Source: Allomuricauda sp. M10
Lineage (GTDB): Bacteria; Bacteroidota; Bacteroidia; Flavobacteriales; Flavobacteriaceae
NCBI RefSeq assembly: GCF_020782875.1
Contig: NZ_JAJGBN010000002.1
Span: 124,001-188,000, forward strand
Direction of reading: 5' to 3'
Length of the DNA: 64,000 bases
Shown: positions 19,014 to 28,611 of the stretch, piece after piece
Position numbering within the stretch: the stretch's first letter is position 1
How the letters are laid out: every line of letters starts with the position of its first letter
Notes under the pieces: model-generated
Seen by the model: the letters and a program-made list of their open reading frames with translations, nothing else
Told to the model about the DNA's origin: nothing
The model's database searches: none
Translations under genes and position numbers: made by a program

Positions 19014-20234
19014 TTACTTGTTAATTAAATAATTGATGGTGACAGACTGCATATAATACAGCTGCGTAGATTGAATTTGATTGGTTTGGAACTTTAATTG
19101 CAATTCCTGAATGTCCAGCACGTCATTAAAATTGATGGTGCCGGTCTCATAATTTTTTATCAAGATTTCTTCAGCATCCTTGGCCTGTTCCAAGTTTTTG
19201 GACTGGGTCTCGAAAGCGATTCTTGCTTCATTTCGCTGCGAAATGGCCTTGGCATAGGTATTCTCCAACACATTCAACCGTTCCACTTTCTGTAATTCGA
19301 TTTCCTTTTGACGCAATTGGTTCTGTTTGGTCACCGATTTAAATTTATTGTTGAAAATGGGAATGGAGAAAGTGACCATGGGCATCAAAACGTCTTTTCC
19401 ATTGTCACTCATCATCATATCCGTGCGTTCCGAAACGGGAATATAGTCCAACCCAATTCCAAAACTTGGGGCATTTTCCTTTTGATTGACCAATTCTGAT
19501 TGGGCTACTGATTGAAACAATTGATCGTACTTGATCAGTTCGGGGTTCATGGTTAATCCTTTCTTCTCCAATATCGGGTCTTCGAACGGAATCTGCATTT
19601 CTTCCACCACTTCCACGCCAATACTTTCATCACGATTGAGCAAATTGTTGAAGACCGCTTGTTCCGCTAGATATTGTTGATCTAAAATTTGGCGTTGTTG
19701 CTGAAGTTCGTTCTGGCGTATCTGTAGTTTCAATACATCCACAGCCGAAGCCTTGCCAACCTCAACCGACGTAAGTGCCAATTTTTCATAGGTCTTCAAT
19801 AACGCTATGTTCTCTTCCAGCACTCTTTTTTTCGCCTGAATGCCATACAACACATAATAGGATTGTGCCAAGGAAAGCGCCAATTTGCGTTTGGCAATCA
19901 CAATTTCAGTGTATTCGGCATCTGCCATGGAACCGGCATAGTTTTCGCGTGCCGTGATTGTCCCGAACCAAGGAAGCATTTGGGAAACCGAAAAACGGGC
20001 CCTCTGTGCCCCAACACGGGTTTCGGGTTCACTCACAAAATATCCTGCCCCAAAAGTGGTATTGGGCAAGGTGTTCATTTCGTTCACTTTTTCCTCTGCG
20101 ATGTTATATCTGAGTTCCATTGCCTGGATCACAGGGTTGTTCTGTTCTGCTTCTTGCAAATACGATTCAAGCGTCTGGGCTTTGGCACTAAAGGCCAATA
20201 CTGCTATCAAAAGGAATAGGGTTTTCTTTTTCAT
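19014..20234 (-). CDS. TolC-family outer-membrane efflux protein (CusC-like)
   Basis: Outer-membrane exit duct for the RND pump. It has 406 residues with a signal peptide ending SAKAQ (about 1-20). Two helical repeat halves follow, typical of TolC proteins, with SLAQSYYVLYGIQAKKRVLE and KNYETGTINFNDVLDIQELQ. It is shorter than E. coli TolC, as usual in this group. Its ATG overlaps the cusA stop by 4 bases, so the two are translationally coupled. Confidence 0.9.
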   Translation of the reverse strand: MKKKTLFLLIAVLAFSAKAQTLESYLQEAEQNNPVIQAMELRYNIAEEKVNEMNTLPNTTFGAGYFVSEPETRVGAQRARFSVSQMLPWFGTITARENYAGSMADAEYTEIVIAKRKLALSLAQSYYVLYGIQAKKRVLEENIALLKTYEKLALTSVEVGKASAVDVLKLQIRQNELQQQRQILDQQYLAEQAVFNNLLNRDESIGVEVVEEMQIPFEDPILEKKGLTMNPELIKYDQLFQSVAQSELVNQKENAPSFGIGLDYIPVSERTDMMMSDNGKDVLMPMVTFSIPIFNNKFKSVTKQNQLRQKEIELQKVERLNVLENTYAKAISQRNEARIAFETQSKNLEQAKDAEEILIKNYETGTINFNDVLDIQELQLKFQTNQIQSTQLYYMQSVTINYLINK

Positions 20235-23200
20235 CGACTTTGCATTTTAAGTTGTATTTCTCTTTTCCAACTATACAATACCGGCACCACAAAAAGGGTG
20301 ATCAATGCGATCAACATACCCCCAAAACTTGGAATGGCCATGGGAATCATGATATCGCTTCCCCTACCGGTACTGGTCAACACGGGCAAAAGTGCCAAAA
20401 TGGTCGTAGCGGTGGTCATCAAACAAGGTCTGATCCGTTTTTCTCCAGCTTCAAGCACGGAGGCCCGAATGCCTTTTAACGTTTCAGGACTGTTTTTATC
20501 AAAAGTTTGGGTCAGATACGTGGCCATTACCACTCCATCATCGGTGGCAATACCGAAAAGGGCTATAAAACCGACCCAAACGGCCACGCTTAAATTGATG
20601 GTATGCATCTGGAACAGATTCCTAAGATTTTCACCCATAAAACTGAAGTTCAGGAACCACTCCTGCCCATAAAGCCAAATCATCATGAAACCGCCTGCAA
20701 AAGCTACGGCAATTCCTGAAAAAACCATGAGTGATGTTGCCACGGATTTAAACTGAAAATACAGGATAAGGAATATGATCAATAAGGCCAATGGTACTAC
20801 AACAGACAAGGTTTTCTTGGCCCTCAATTGGTTTTCGTAGGTACCTGTAAACTTATAACTGATGCCCTTGGGAACCACTAATTCGCCATTCTCTATTTTC
20901 TCAAGAATCTTGGCTTGGGCATTTTCGACCACATTCACTTCGGCAAAACCATCTTGCTTGTCAAAAAGAACATAGCCCACCAAAAAGGTGTCCTCGCTTT
21001 TAATGACCTGAGGCCCTTGCTCGTATTTAATGGTCACCAATTCACTCAATGGAACTGGATTTCCTTTGGCTACCGGCACATAAATATTTTCAAGATCGGT
21101 CGGGTTATCCCTCAATTCCCTGGGATAGCGAACCCTAATCCCGTAACGTTCCCTCCCTTCAACGGTTTGGGTGAGCGACATACCGCCAAGGGCCACTTCA
21201 AGTACCTGTTGCACCTCTTCGATCACTAGCCCATAGCGCCCCAATTTTCCTCTATCAATGTCGATCAACAAATAGGGTTTACCTACTATCCGATCGGCAA
21301 AAACAGCTTCATCCTTTACCCCATCGGCTTCTTTTAAAATAGATTCCAATCGAAGGCCAAAACTTTCAATCTCCTTTAAATCCTGTCCCTTAACTTTAAT
21401 CCCCATGGGGGCTCTCATTCCAGTTTGAAGCATGACCAAGCGGGTTTCAATGGGTTGTAGTTTTGGTGCCGAGGTAACCCCAGGTATTCTGGTAACCCTA
21501 ACAATTTCGTTCCATACGTCGTTTGGACTTTTAATCTCCGGTCTCCAGTTCCTAAAATATTCCCCATCGGTGTCAGGGATCAAAAGTGATCTATCGATCT
21601 TAAGGGGTTCCGCAACATGTAGTTCCTTATACTTTTCGTCCTGGTCCACTTCCAAATTTGGATTGGCAGCGAACTTGCCATTTTTCAGTTCGAAGTAACC
21701 ATCCTTGTTTACCTTAAACCTTTGCGGATTTCCTTCCTCGTTCTTTTGGTACTCCGACCGATATTGAATGATGTTCTCGTACATGGATAAAGGTGCGGGA
21801 TCTAGAGCGGATTCGGCCCTACCGGATTTGCCTACCACCGTTTCAATCTCCGGGATGGTGGCCACTGCCATGTCCAATTGTTGAACAACCCGCTTGTTCT
21901 CCTCAACCCCTGCATGAGGCAACGAAGTGGGCATCAACAAGAAGGAACCTTCATTGAGTGAAGGCATAAATTCCTGACCCGTGTTGCGCATGATCCAGAA
22001 TCCGAGTACTGTGATTATGGTAGGAATGGACAGAAACAAGAGCTTGTTTTCCAAGGCCCAGGTCAAAATGCGGCTGTAATATATTCTGAAAAGATAAAAA
22101 CCGCCCAAGAGCACACCACAAATCAACGCCACAAAAATCAGGTTGATGGCGATGCTTCTATCAAATCCCAAAGGTCTCCAATAGGTAGCCAACAGCGCAA
22201 CAATTGTGGCAATGCTTATTCCAACATTTAATGTGCTCCAATGCTTTCCGTTGATAACATCCTTCAACCTCAACATCCCAGAAACCCCAAAGGCAATCAA
22301 CACCAATCCCAGCCAATACCCAAAAATGATGGCCAACAATCCCAAGACAATCAACAGACCGTTCCATAGTTGTTTGAAAATTGGTTTCCGATCGTTTTTC
22401 TTAAAAATGATGGCAGCAAAAGGGGGTATCAGAAACAAGGCCACAATAATGGATGCCGTTAAAGCCGCGGTTTTTGTAAAGGCCAACGGGCGGAATAATT
22501 TCCCCTCAGCGCCAACCATAGTAAAAACAGGGATAAAACTGATGATGGTGGTAAGTACCGCAGTTACAATGGCCCCAGAAACTTCGGAAGTAGCGTTATA
22601 GACCACTTCGTCAATGGATAAATTTTCTTCATTCTCGTCCATATGACGAATAATGTTTTCGGACAAGATCACACCCACATCTACCATGGTTCCAATGGCG
22701 ATAGCGATACCTGAAAGTGCCACAATATTGGCGTCTACTCCAAAATACTTCATGGCGATAAAGACCATGAGTACGGCAACGGGCAAAAGTCCTGAAATCA
22801 ACACCGATGCCCTGAGGTTGAACACCATGACGACAATTACCAAGATGGTGATCAAAATCTCCAAGGTGAGTGCCTCGTTCAGGGTACCCAAAGTTTCTTG
22901 GATCAATTCAGTACGATCATAAAAGGGAACGATGGTCAATTGGGAAGTGGTTCCATCTTTCAATTGTTTGGATGGCAAACCGGCACTCAACTCCTTTATT
23001 TTTTCCTTCACATTGTTGATGACTTCCAATGGGTTTGCACCATATCGGGCAACTACCACCCCGCCAGCCACTTCTGCACCTTCCTTGTCCAAAATACCTC
23101 TTCGGACCGCTGGACCCAAGGAAACATGGGCCACATCTTTCACACGAATTGCCGTGTAATCAGTTGAAGTGACCACTGCGTTCTTGATGTCATCCAATGA

Positions 23201-23968
23201 TTTGATGTAGCCCAAACCACGGACCAAATACTCTGCTTTGTTGATCTCCAAGGTTTGGGCACCAATGTCGCGATTGCTTTGTTTTACGACTTTCACCACT
23301 TGGTCCAAACCTACCTTATATTGTTTCATCAACTCGGGATCCACATCCACTTGGTATTCCTGAACAAATCCACCAATGGAAGCTACTTCGGATACCCCTG
23401 ACGCCGAAGACAAGGCATATTTTACATAGTAATCCTGAACGCTACGCAATTCTTGAAGGTCCCAACCGCCTGTAACATTTCCGTCCTTGTCCCGGCCTTC
23501 CAACGTATACCAAAAAATTTGCCCCAAAGCTGTGGCATCGGGTCCCAAAGCAGGGTTTACGCCATCGGGCAACAGGTTATTGGGTAGTGAATTCAGCTTC
23601 TCTAGGATGCGACTTCGGCTCCAATAGAATTCCACATCTTCGTCAAAAATGATATAGATGCTCGAAAACCCGAACATGGACGAACTCCTGATGGTTTTAA
23701 CTCCGGGAATCCCCAATAAGGAGGTAGTCAAGGGATAGGTAATCTGGTCCTCGATGTCCTGTGGTGAGCGACCTGGCCATTTGGTGAAAACAATCTGCTG
23801 GTTTTCGCCAATATCCGGAATGGCATCTACGGCCACAGGGTCACTGGGCAAAAAACCGGTTTCCCAATGGAAAGGGGTATTCACAGTTCCCCAGCCCAAA
23901 AAGAGCACAAGCAGCAAAATGGCCACCAATTTATTTTCGATTAGAAATTTGATGCTTTTGTTCAGCAT
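20231..23968 (-). CDS. cusA: CusA/CzcA-type heavy-metal efflux RND permease
   Basis: Proton-driven trimeric inner-membrane pump of the HME-RND family. The start at 23968 (MLNKSIKFLIENKL) matches the family; the upstream frame to 24010 adds an unlikely prefix. It has 1245 residues, about 200 longer than E. coli CusA. Motifs include GAVPDI-like VDAIPDIGENQQ, the TM4 segment GIAIAIGTMVDVGVILSENI and the C-terminal half GIATDDGVVMATYL. An extra stretch of about 110 residues with three or four hydrophobic segments lies around 520-635, between the two halves. HME-RND pumps export Cu/Ag or Zn/Co/Cd; with the CPC ATPase beside it, copper is most likely. Confidence 0.93.
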   Translation of the reverse strand: MLNKSIKFLIENKLVAILLLVLFLGWGTVNTPFHWETGFLPSDPVAVDAIPDIGENQQIVFTKWPGRSPQDIEDQITYPLTTSLLGIPGVKTIRSSSMFGFSSIYIIFDEDVEFYWSRSRILEKLNSLPNNLLPDGVNPALGPDATALGQIFWYTLEGRDKDGNVTGGWDLQELRSVQDYYVKYALSSASGVSEVASIGGFVQEYQVDVDPELMKQYKVGLDQVVKVVKQSNRDIGAQTLEINKAEYLVRGLGYIKSLDDIKNAVVTSTDYTAIRVKDVAHVSLGPAVRRGILDKEGAEVAGGVVVARYGANPLEVINNVKEKIKELSAGLPSKQLKDGTTSQLTIVPFYDRTELIQETLGTLNEALTLEILITILVIVVMVFNLRASVLISGLLPVAVLMVFIAMKYFGVDANIVALSGIAIAIGTMVDVGVILSENIIRHMDENEENLSIDEVVYNATSEVSGAIVTAVLTTIISFIPVFTMVGAEGKLFRPLAFTKTAALTASIIVALFLIPPFAAIIFKKNDRKPIFKQLWNGLLIVLGLLAIIFGYWLGLVLIAFGVSGMLRLKDVINGKHWSTLNVGISIATIVALLATYWRPLGFDRSIAINLIFVALICGVLLGGFYLFRIYYSRILTWALENKLLFLSIPTIITVLGFWIMRNTGQEFMPSLNEGSFLLMPTSLPHAGVEENKRVVQQLDMAVATIPEIETVVGKSGRAESALDPAPLSMYENIIQYRSEYQKNEEGNPQRFKVNKDGYFELKNGKFAANPNLEVDQDEKYKELHVAEPLKIDRSLLIPDTDGEYFRNWRPEIKSPNDVWNEIVRVTRIPGVTSAPKLQPIETRLVMLQTGMRAPMGIKVKGQDLKEIESFGLRLESILKEADGVKDEAVFADRIVGKPYLLIDIDRGKLGRYGLVIEEVQQVLEVALGGMSLTQTVEGRERYGIRVRYPRELRDNPTDLENIYVPVAKGNPVPLSELVTIKYEQGPQVIKSEDTFLVGYVLFDKQDGFAEVNVVENAQAKILEKIENGELVVPKGISYKFTGTYENQLRAKKTLSVVVPLALLIIFLILYFQFKSVATSLMVFSGIAVAFAGGFMMIWLYGQEWFLNFSFMGENLRNLFQMHTINLSVAVWVGFIALFGIATDDGVVMATYLTQTFDKNSPETLKGIRASVLEAGEKRIRPCLMTTATTILALLPVLTSTGRGSDIMIPMAIPSFGGMLIALITLFVVPVLYSWKREIQLKMQSR

Positions 23969-24021
23969 AAAAATTTGATTTAGACAATAGATCGAGTGAA
24001 AAAAGCGCATAAACGCACTAG

Positions 24022-24040
24022 CCCGACCGTTAGGATCGGG
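24022..24040. repeat. small GC-rich hairpin upstream of cusA
   Basis: CCCGA-CCGTTAGGA-TCGGG forms a 5-bp stem with a 9-base loop in the 93-base gap between the HYC_CC_PP-like gene and cusA. It is not followed by a T-tract on either strand. It could be an mRNA processing or attenuation element, or an intergenic palindrome. Confidence 0.35.
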
Positions 24041-24061
24041 AATGAATCAATCTATGTTAAA

Positions 24062-24448
24062 TCAAATAAGGAAAGTCTGGTCCAGAACCTGTACATCCCG
24101 TATTAAGGGTGGTGGGTTGTACTCACTAAAATGATTGGGTTCCTTCTCATCTACTTCAATAAAATGAAAATAGGTATATACAAAGCTTACAATGAAGAAC
24201 TGTTGGTCCAGACTAAAATCGTCAAAGGTGATTTTCAGGTCATGTTGACCCTTAACCGTGAAGGTTTCGTCGTTGCAACAGCCTTTTTCCATATCCATGG
24301 ACATACCACAGTCATCCGCATGGGAAAACAAGGCAACATCCATCACCCGGCCCATACAAATATGCTTGTCCACCGTCCAGGAAACGGTAGAGGCCAGCAC
24401 TAAAATGGCCATTAGGGAGGTTAGAAATTGATGGAAAATCTGCTTCAT
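24062..24448 (-). CDS. HYC_CC_PP-like small exported protein
   Basis: A 128-residue protein with an N-terminal hydrophobic signal (about 8-26). It then shows DKHICMGRV, a CGM motif (DDCGMSMDMEKGCC), and near the end YNPPPLIRD. The spaced HxC, CC and PPP elements fit the small Bacteroidota family that NCBI calls HYC_CC_PP, whose members sit beside metal efflux genes. Function unknown; the Cys/His/Met content suggests periplasmic metal binding. It is the first gene of the metal operon, so the operon promoter should lie just upstream. Confidence 0.75.
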   Translation of the reverse strand: MKQIFHQFLTSLMAILVLASTVSWTVDKHICMGRVMDVALFSHADDCGMSMDMEKGCCNDETFTVKGQHDLKITFDDFSLDQQFFIVSFVYTYFHFIEVDEKEPNHFSEYNPPPLIRDVQVLDQTFLI

Positions 24449-24455
24449 CTGACAA

Positions 24456-24463
24456 CAAAACTA
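24456..24463 (-). promoter_or_regulatory. possible -7 element of the metal operon
   Basis: TAGTTTTG on the minus strand matches TAnnTTTG and lies only 7 bases before the ATG at 24448, which would give a nearly leaderless mRNA. No -33 TTTG is seen at the expected distance, as might be the case for an activator-dependent promoter. Weak call. Confidence 0.3.
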
Positions 24464-24530
24464 CAAAATATTAACATTTATTGCTTTGCTTAACAGAAGT
24501 TTATGCTGCAATAAGGTAATTTTTGATTCA

Positions 24531-24563
24531 TTTGTCGGACAAAATCCCAATTCAATACATTTG
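24531..24563 (+). promoter_or_regulatory. flavobacterial promoter of the methionine-R-sulfoxide reductase gene
   Basis: TTTG at 24531-24534 and TACATTTG at 24556-24563 with 21 bases between them, 14 bases before the ATG at 24578. It matches the Bacteroidota consensus well. Confidence 0.65.
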
Positions 24564-24577
24564 CAAAAAAGAATCCC

Positions 24578-25030
24578 ATGCTTACATCTTTGGAACCCGA
24601 AGTACTCAAAATCCTTGACGATAAATCCCAATCCGTTGAAGCCCGTTTGGGTGAAATCTGCGAATTATTACGCAGCCATGTGAACTATTATGATTGGGTG
24701 GGATTCTACTTCAGAAATGGTGACAAAGAGGAATTGAAACTTGGACCTTACGCCGGAGCACCAACCGACCATACCATTATTCCCTTTGGTAAGGGCATCT
24801 GTGGCCAGGTGGCCTTGAGCAACCAGAATTTTGTGGTGCCTGATGTTGCCGCCCAAGACAACTACATTGCCTGTAGCATAACCGTTAAAGCAGAAATTGT
24901 GGTGCCCCTTTTTGTGAATGGTGAAAATGTGGGTCAAATCGATATTGATTCCAACACCCCTGACCCGTTCACTGAAGCCGATGAACGCTTTTTGGAATTC
25001 GTGAACCGCGAGGTGGCCAAAATTCTGTAA
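24578..25030 (+). CDS. msrC: free methionine-(R)-sulfoxide reductase (GAF domain)
   Basis: GAF-fold enzyme that reduces free Met-R-sulfoxide, part of oxidative-damage repair. It has 150 residues and is essentially one GAF domain, the usual size. The family landmarks HVNYYDWVGFYF, PFGKGICGQVA with Cys75, NYIACS with Cys99 and AEIVVPLFVNG are present. Cys75 and Cys99 match the resolving and catalytic cysteines (Cys84 and Cys118 in E. coli). The middle E. coli cysteine (Cys94) has no counterpart. It has its own promoter and lies 93 bases before purH. Confidence 0.85.
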   Translation: MLTSLEPEVLKILDDKSQSVEARLGEICELLRSHVNYYDWVGFYFRNGDKEELKLGPYAGAPTDHTIIPFGKGICGQVALSNQNFVVPDVAAQDNYIACSITVKAEIVVPLFVNGENVGQIDIDSNTPDPFTEADERFLEFVNREVAKIL

Positions 25031-25082
25031 AACTTCTACAATTTTGTTGATAAACCGTTCTTCTTTTTCGTGACAAAAGGGG

Positions 25083-25090
25083 TAATTTTG
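25083..25090 (+). promoter_or_regulatory. possible -7 element of purH
   Basis: TAATTTTG matches TAnnTTTG and lies 33 bases before the purH ATG. No convincing -33 element. Confidence 0.35.
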
Positions 25091-25123
25091 TGCGCTTAAT
25101 AAATTGATTCTAAGACACAGAAG

Positions 25124-26653
25124 ATGACTGCCAAAAAAGCCTCCGCTGCATTGATTTCCGTATTCCATAAAGATGGTCTGGAACCCATCGTTAAAAAACT
25201 GGACCAACTTGGGGTAACCCTTTATTCTACAGGGGGAACCGAAACCTTTATTCGTGATTTAGGTATTGAGGTTGTTCCGGTCGAGGACGTGACCAGCTAC
25301 CCTTCCATTTTGGGCGGACGTGTGAAGACCCTTCACCCTAAAGTTTTTGGTGGGATCTTGAACAGACAGGACAATGAAAGTGATGTGGCCCAAATGAAGG
25401 AATTCGATATTCCACAATTGGATATTGTGATCGTGGATCTTTATCCATTTGAAAAAACTGTGGCCAGTGGTGCTTCCGAGCAGGACATCATCGAAAAAAT
25501 AGATATCGGTGGTATTTCCCTCATCAGGGCTGCCGCCAAAAACTTTAAGGATGTACTTTGTGTTTCCTCAATGGAAGATTACACAGAATTTTTGGAAATC
25601 ATTTCCAACGGAAAAGGTTCCACTACGTTGGAAGAGCGCAAGCGATTTGCCACCAAGGCATTCAACGTTTCTTCCCATTACGATACAGCTATTTTCAACT
25701 ATTTCAACAAAGACCAGGAAGAAGCTGTGTTGAAAATCAGTGAGACCAAAGGTCAAGTGCTGCGATATGGTGAAAACCCACACCAAAAAGGATATTTCTT
25801 CGGTGATTTTGATGCCATGTTCACCAAATTGCACGGTAAGGAACTTTCATACAACAACCTTTTGGATGTGGATGCCGCCGTTAACTTAATTGGCGAATTC
25901 AAAAATGACAATCCTACTTTTGCAATCCTAAAACATAACAATGCCTGTGGTTTGGCTACGCGAAGCACCATCAAACAAGCTTATGTGGATGCGTTGGCAG
26001 GCGACCCTGTTTCGGCCTTTGGAGGTATTTTGATTTCCAATGTTGAAATTGATAAGCCTACTGCGGAAGAAATCCATGATCTTTTCTGTGAAGTGGTCAT
26101 CGCTCCCAGTTATTCCGATGAGGCATTGGAAATTTTACAAGGCAAAAAGAACCGAATCATTTTGGTTCAGAATGAAATAGAATTGCCCGAAACTTTGGTT
26201 CGCACTTGCTTGAACGGGGTTTTGGTACAAGATAAAGACTCCAAGACCGATGCCAAGGAAGACTTGGCCCCGGTAACGGACAAAAAACCGACCGCAGAGG
26301 AAATCGAGGACCTTTTGTTCGCTTCCAAATTGTGCAAACACACCAAGAGCAACACCATTGTTTTGGCCAAAAACAAACAGTTGTTTGCTAGTGGAACCGG
26401 ACAGACTTCAAGGGTAGATGCCCTGAACCAAGCCATCCAAAAAGCAAATTCCTTCAATTTTGACCTGAATGGCGCTGTTATGGCCAGTGATGCCTTCTTC
26501 CCATTCCCTGATTGTGTGGAGATTGCGGACAAGGCGGGCATCAAAAGTGTCATCCAACCAGGAGGGTCTATCAAGGATCAATTGAGCATTGATTATTGCA
26601 ATGAAAATGGAATGGCCATGGTGATGACAGGTACTAGACATTTTAAACATTAA
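25124..26653 (+). CDS. purH: bifunctional AICAR transformylase/IMP cyclohydrolase PurH
   Basis: Catalyses the last two steps of de novo purine synthesis, formylating AICAR and closing the ring to IMP. It has 509 residues, normal for PurH. The N-terminal cyclohydrolase (MGS-like fold) has STGGTETFIRDLGI and SYPSILGGRVKTLHP. The C-terminal transformylase has RYGENPHQKGYFF, KHNNACGLA, DPVSAFGGI and the end SIKDQLSIDYCNENGMAMVM. No transferred or broken parts are seen. mreB follows after 55 bases without a visible terminator. Confidence 0.97.
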   Translation: MTAKKASAALISVFHKDGLEPIVKKLDQLGVTLYSTGGTETFIRDLGIEVVPVEDVTSYPSILGGRVKTLHPKVFGGILNRQDNESDVAQMKEFDIPQLDIVIVDLYPFEKTVASGASEQDIIEKIDIGGISLIRAAAKNFKDVLCVSSMEDYTEFLEIISNGKGSTTLEERKRFATKAFNVSSHYDTAIFNYFNKDQEEAVLKISETKGQVLRYGENPHQKGYFFGDFDAMFTKLHGKELSYNNLLDVDAAVNLIGEFKNDNPTFAILKHNNACGLATRSTIKQAYVDALAGDPVSAFGGILISNVEIDKPTAEEIHDLFCEVVIAPSYSDEALEILQGKKNRIILVQNEIELPETLVRTCLNGVLVQDKDSKTDAKEDLAPVTDKKPTAEEIEDLLFASKLCKHTKSNTIVLAKNKQLFASGTGQTSRVDALNQAIQKANSFNFDLNGAVMASDAFFPFPDCVEIADKAGIKSVIQPGGSIKDQLSIDYCNENGMAMVMTGTRHFKH

Positions 26654-26708
26654 TTTTAGTACTTTAGCCGATAATTTTTACCGTTAATCCGAAAATAGAC
26701 GCTTTTGT

Positions 26709-27737
26709 ATGGGATTTTTTGATTTCATGACCGAGGAAATTGCAATTGACCTTGGTACTGCAAACACCCTGATCATCCACTTGGACAAAGTGGTGGTAGA
26801 CAGTCCTTCCATTGTGGCAAGGGACCGTGTAACAGGAAAGATAATCGCGGTGGGCCGCGAAGCCAATATGATGCAGGGGAAGACCCATGAAAACATCAAA
26901 ACCATACGACCGTTAAAAGACGGGGTAATCGCCGATTTCGATGCTTCGGAAAAGATGATGAACATGATGATCAAGAGCATTCCCGCTCTTAAGAAGAAAT
27001 GGTTCCCGCCTGCCCTTCGTATGGTCATCTGTATTCCATCAGGTATTACCGAAGTGGAAATGCGTGCGGTTCGTGAGTCCGCTGAACGTGTAAACGGTAA
27101 GGAAGTCTATTTGATCCACGAGCCAATGGCCGCAGCCATTGGTATCGGCTTGGACATCATGCAACCCAAAGGGAACATGATCGTGGACATCGGTGGTGGT
27201 ACCACAGAAATTGCGGTAATTGCACTTGGCGGTATTGTTTGTGACAAATCGGTGAAAATTGCGGGTGACGTTTTCACGAACGACATCATTTATTACATGC
27301 GCACACAGCACAACCTGTATGTGGGGGAAACCACGGCAGAGGCTATTAAGATAGAAATCGGTTCCGCTACGGAAGATTTGAAATCCCCACCTGAAGATAA
27401 AAGCATTCAAGGCAGGGACTTGTTGACCGGGAAGCCCAAACAAGTACAAGTTTCTTATAGGGAAATTGCCAAAGCACTGGACAAGAGTATTTTAAGGGTT
27501 GAAGATGCCGTAATGGAAACTTTATCACAAACTCCTCCAGAGTTGGCCGCTGACATTTACAATACCGGTATCTATTTGGCCGGTGGTGGTTCCATGCTTA
27601 GAGGTTTGGATAGAAGATTGTCCCAAAAAACCGATCTTCCAGTTTACATCGCAGAAGATCCCTTGAGAGCTGTAGTACGTGGTACGGGAATCGCCCTTAA
27701 AAACTTAGAGCGCTATAAAAGTATTTTGATCAAATAG
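26709..27737 (+). CDS. mreB: rod-shape-determining protein MreB
   Basis: Actin-like ATPase that forms membrane-bound filaments guiding lateral cell-wall synthesis. It has 342 residues. Phosphate-1 loop DLGTANTLI (about 15-23), VGREAN, MVDIGGGTTEIAVIALGG-type phosphate-2 (MIVDIGGGTTEIA) and adenosine site LAGGGSMLRGLDRRL. First gene of the mreB-mreC-mreD-mrdA-rodA cluster, the core elongasome, pointing to a rod-shaped cell. Confidence 0.97.
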   Translation: MGFFDFMTEEIAIDLGTANTLIIHLDKVVVDSPSIVARDRVTGKIIAVGREANMMQGKTHENIKTIRPLKDGVIADFDASEKMMNMMIKSIPALKKKWFPPALRMVICIPSGITEVEMRAVRESAERVNGKEVYLIHEPMAAAIGIGLDIMQPKGNMIVDIGGGTTEIAVIALGGIVCDKSVKIAGDVFTNDIIYYMRTQHNLYVGETTAEAIKIEIGSATEDLKSPPEDKSIQGRDLLTGKPKQVQVSYREIAKALDKSILRVEDAVMETLSQTPPELAADIYNTGIYLAGGGSMLRGLDRRLSQKTDLPVYIAEDPLRAVVRGTGIALKNLERYKSILIK

Positions 27738-27798
27738 GGCTGTTTTGAACAGTTCTGTTACTTTATAGGTATTCAACCTTACTTAACGATACGATTGC

Positions 27799-28611
27799 AT
27801 GCAACGCATCATCAACTTTATTTTACGCTATAGAAATGCATTTCTTTACATTTTTCTTGCGCTCATTTCGTTGGTGATGACCATTCGGTCGCATTCGTAT
27901 CATCAATCCAAATTTTTCAATTCTTCCAAATGGCTTTCCGGTAATGTTTATGGAACCGGACACGATATTTCATCCTATTTCGGGCTACGTGAGGAAAATG
28001 AAAGATTAGTGGAAGAAAACGAACGGTTGAGACGAATCCTATTCAACAAACCAACCGATCCTATTCCTTCTTTGGATTCTACCAATGTTGCTTTTGGTCT
28101 ACTGAGTGCAAAACTCATCAAAAACAGTTTTTCATCACCGCGAAACTATCTCACTATTGACAAAGGAAGCAATGATGGGGTAAAACAAGACATGGGGGTA
28201 ATTACCACCAAAGGTATTTTGGGAATCATAGAAAATGTGTCAAAAAATTTTGCCACGGTACAGAGTGTGCTCAATACCAAATCTAATATCAACGCCAAGA
28301 TCAAGCACACCAATTATTTTGGATCATTGATCTGGGGGGGCGAGGATTACACCACTGCCCAATTGGTCGATATTCCCAGATTGGTGCCATTGGTTGTAGG
28401 CGATACCATTGTTACAGGTGGCATGTCGAGTATTTTCCCTGAGAACATACCTATTGGAATCATCAAAAAATATGACCTCAACGCTTCGCGAAGCTTTTAC
28501 AATATTGATGTGGAACTGTTCAACGATATGGCCAACATCAAAAATGTATACTTGATCGAGAACCGAAACAAGGAAGAAATCAAAGAACTGGAGAACCAAA
28601 CCGTACAATGA
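27799..28611 (+). CDS. mreC: rod-shape-determining protein MreC
   Basis: Bitopic inner-membrane protein that links MreB and MreD to PBP2 in the elongasome. It has 270 residues: one N-terminal membrane helix (about 12-30), a coiled coil (about 68-88, EENERLVEENERLRR) and a periplasmic beta domain (LTIDKGSNDGVKQDMGVITT, GILGIIENVS). The start 61 bases after mreB leaves room for little regulation. Its stop overlaps the mreD start by 4 bases. Confidence 0.94.
   Translation: MQRIINFILRYRNAFLYIFLALISLVMTIRSHSYHQSKFFNSSKWLSGNVYGTGHDISSYFGLREENERLVEENERLRRILFNKPTDPIPSLDSTNVAFGLLSAKLIKNSFSSPRNYLTIDKGSNDGVKQDMGVITTKGILGIIENVSKNFATVQSVLNTKSNINAKIKHTNYFGSLIWGGEDYTTAQLVDIPRLVPLVVGDTIVTGGMSSIFPENIPIGIIKKYDLNASRSFYNIDVELFNDMANIKNVYLIENRNKEEIKELENQTVQ

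Noticed and set aside
27740-27752. CTGTT-TTG-AACAG palindrome after mreB as a terminator
   Set aside because: Short stem, no T-tract, and mreC-mreD-mrdA-rodA follow as an evident operon.
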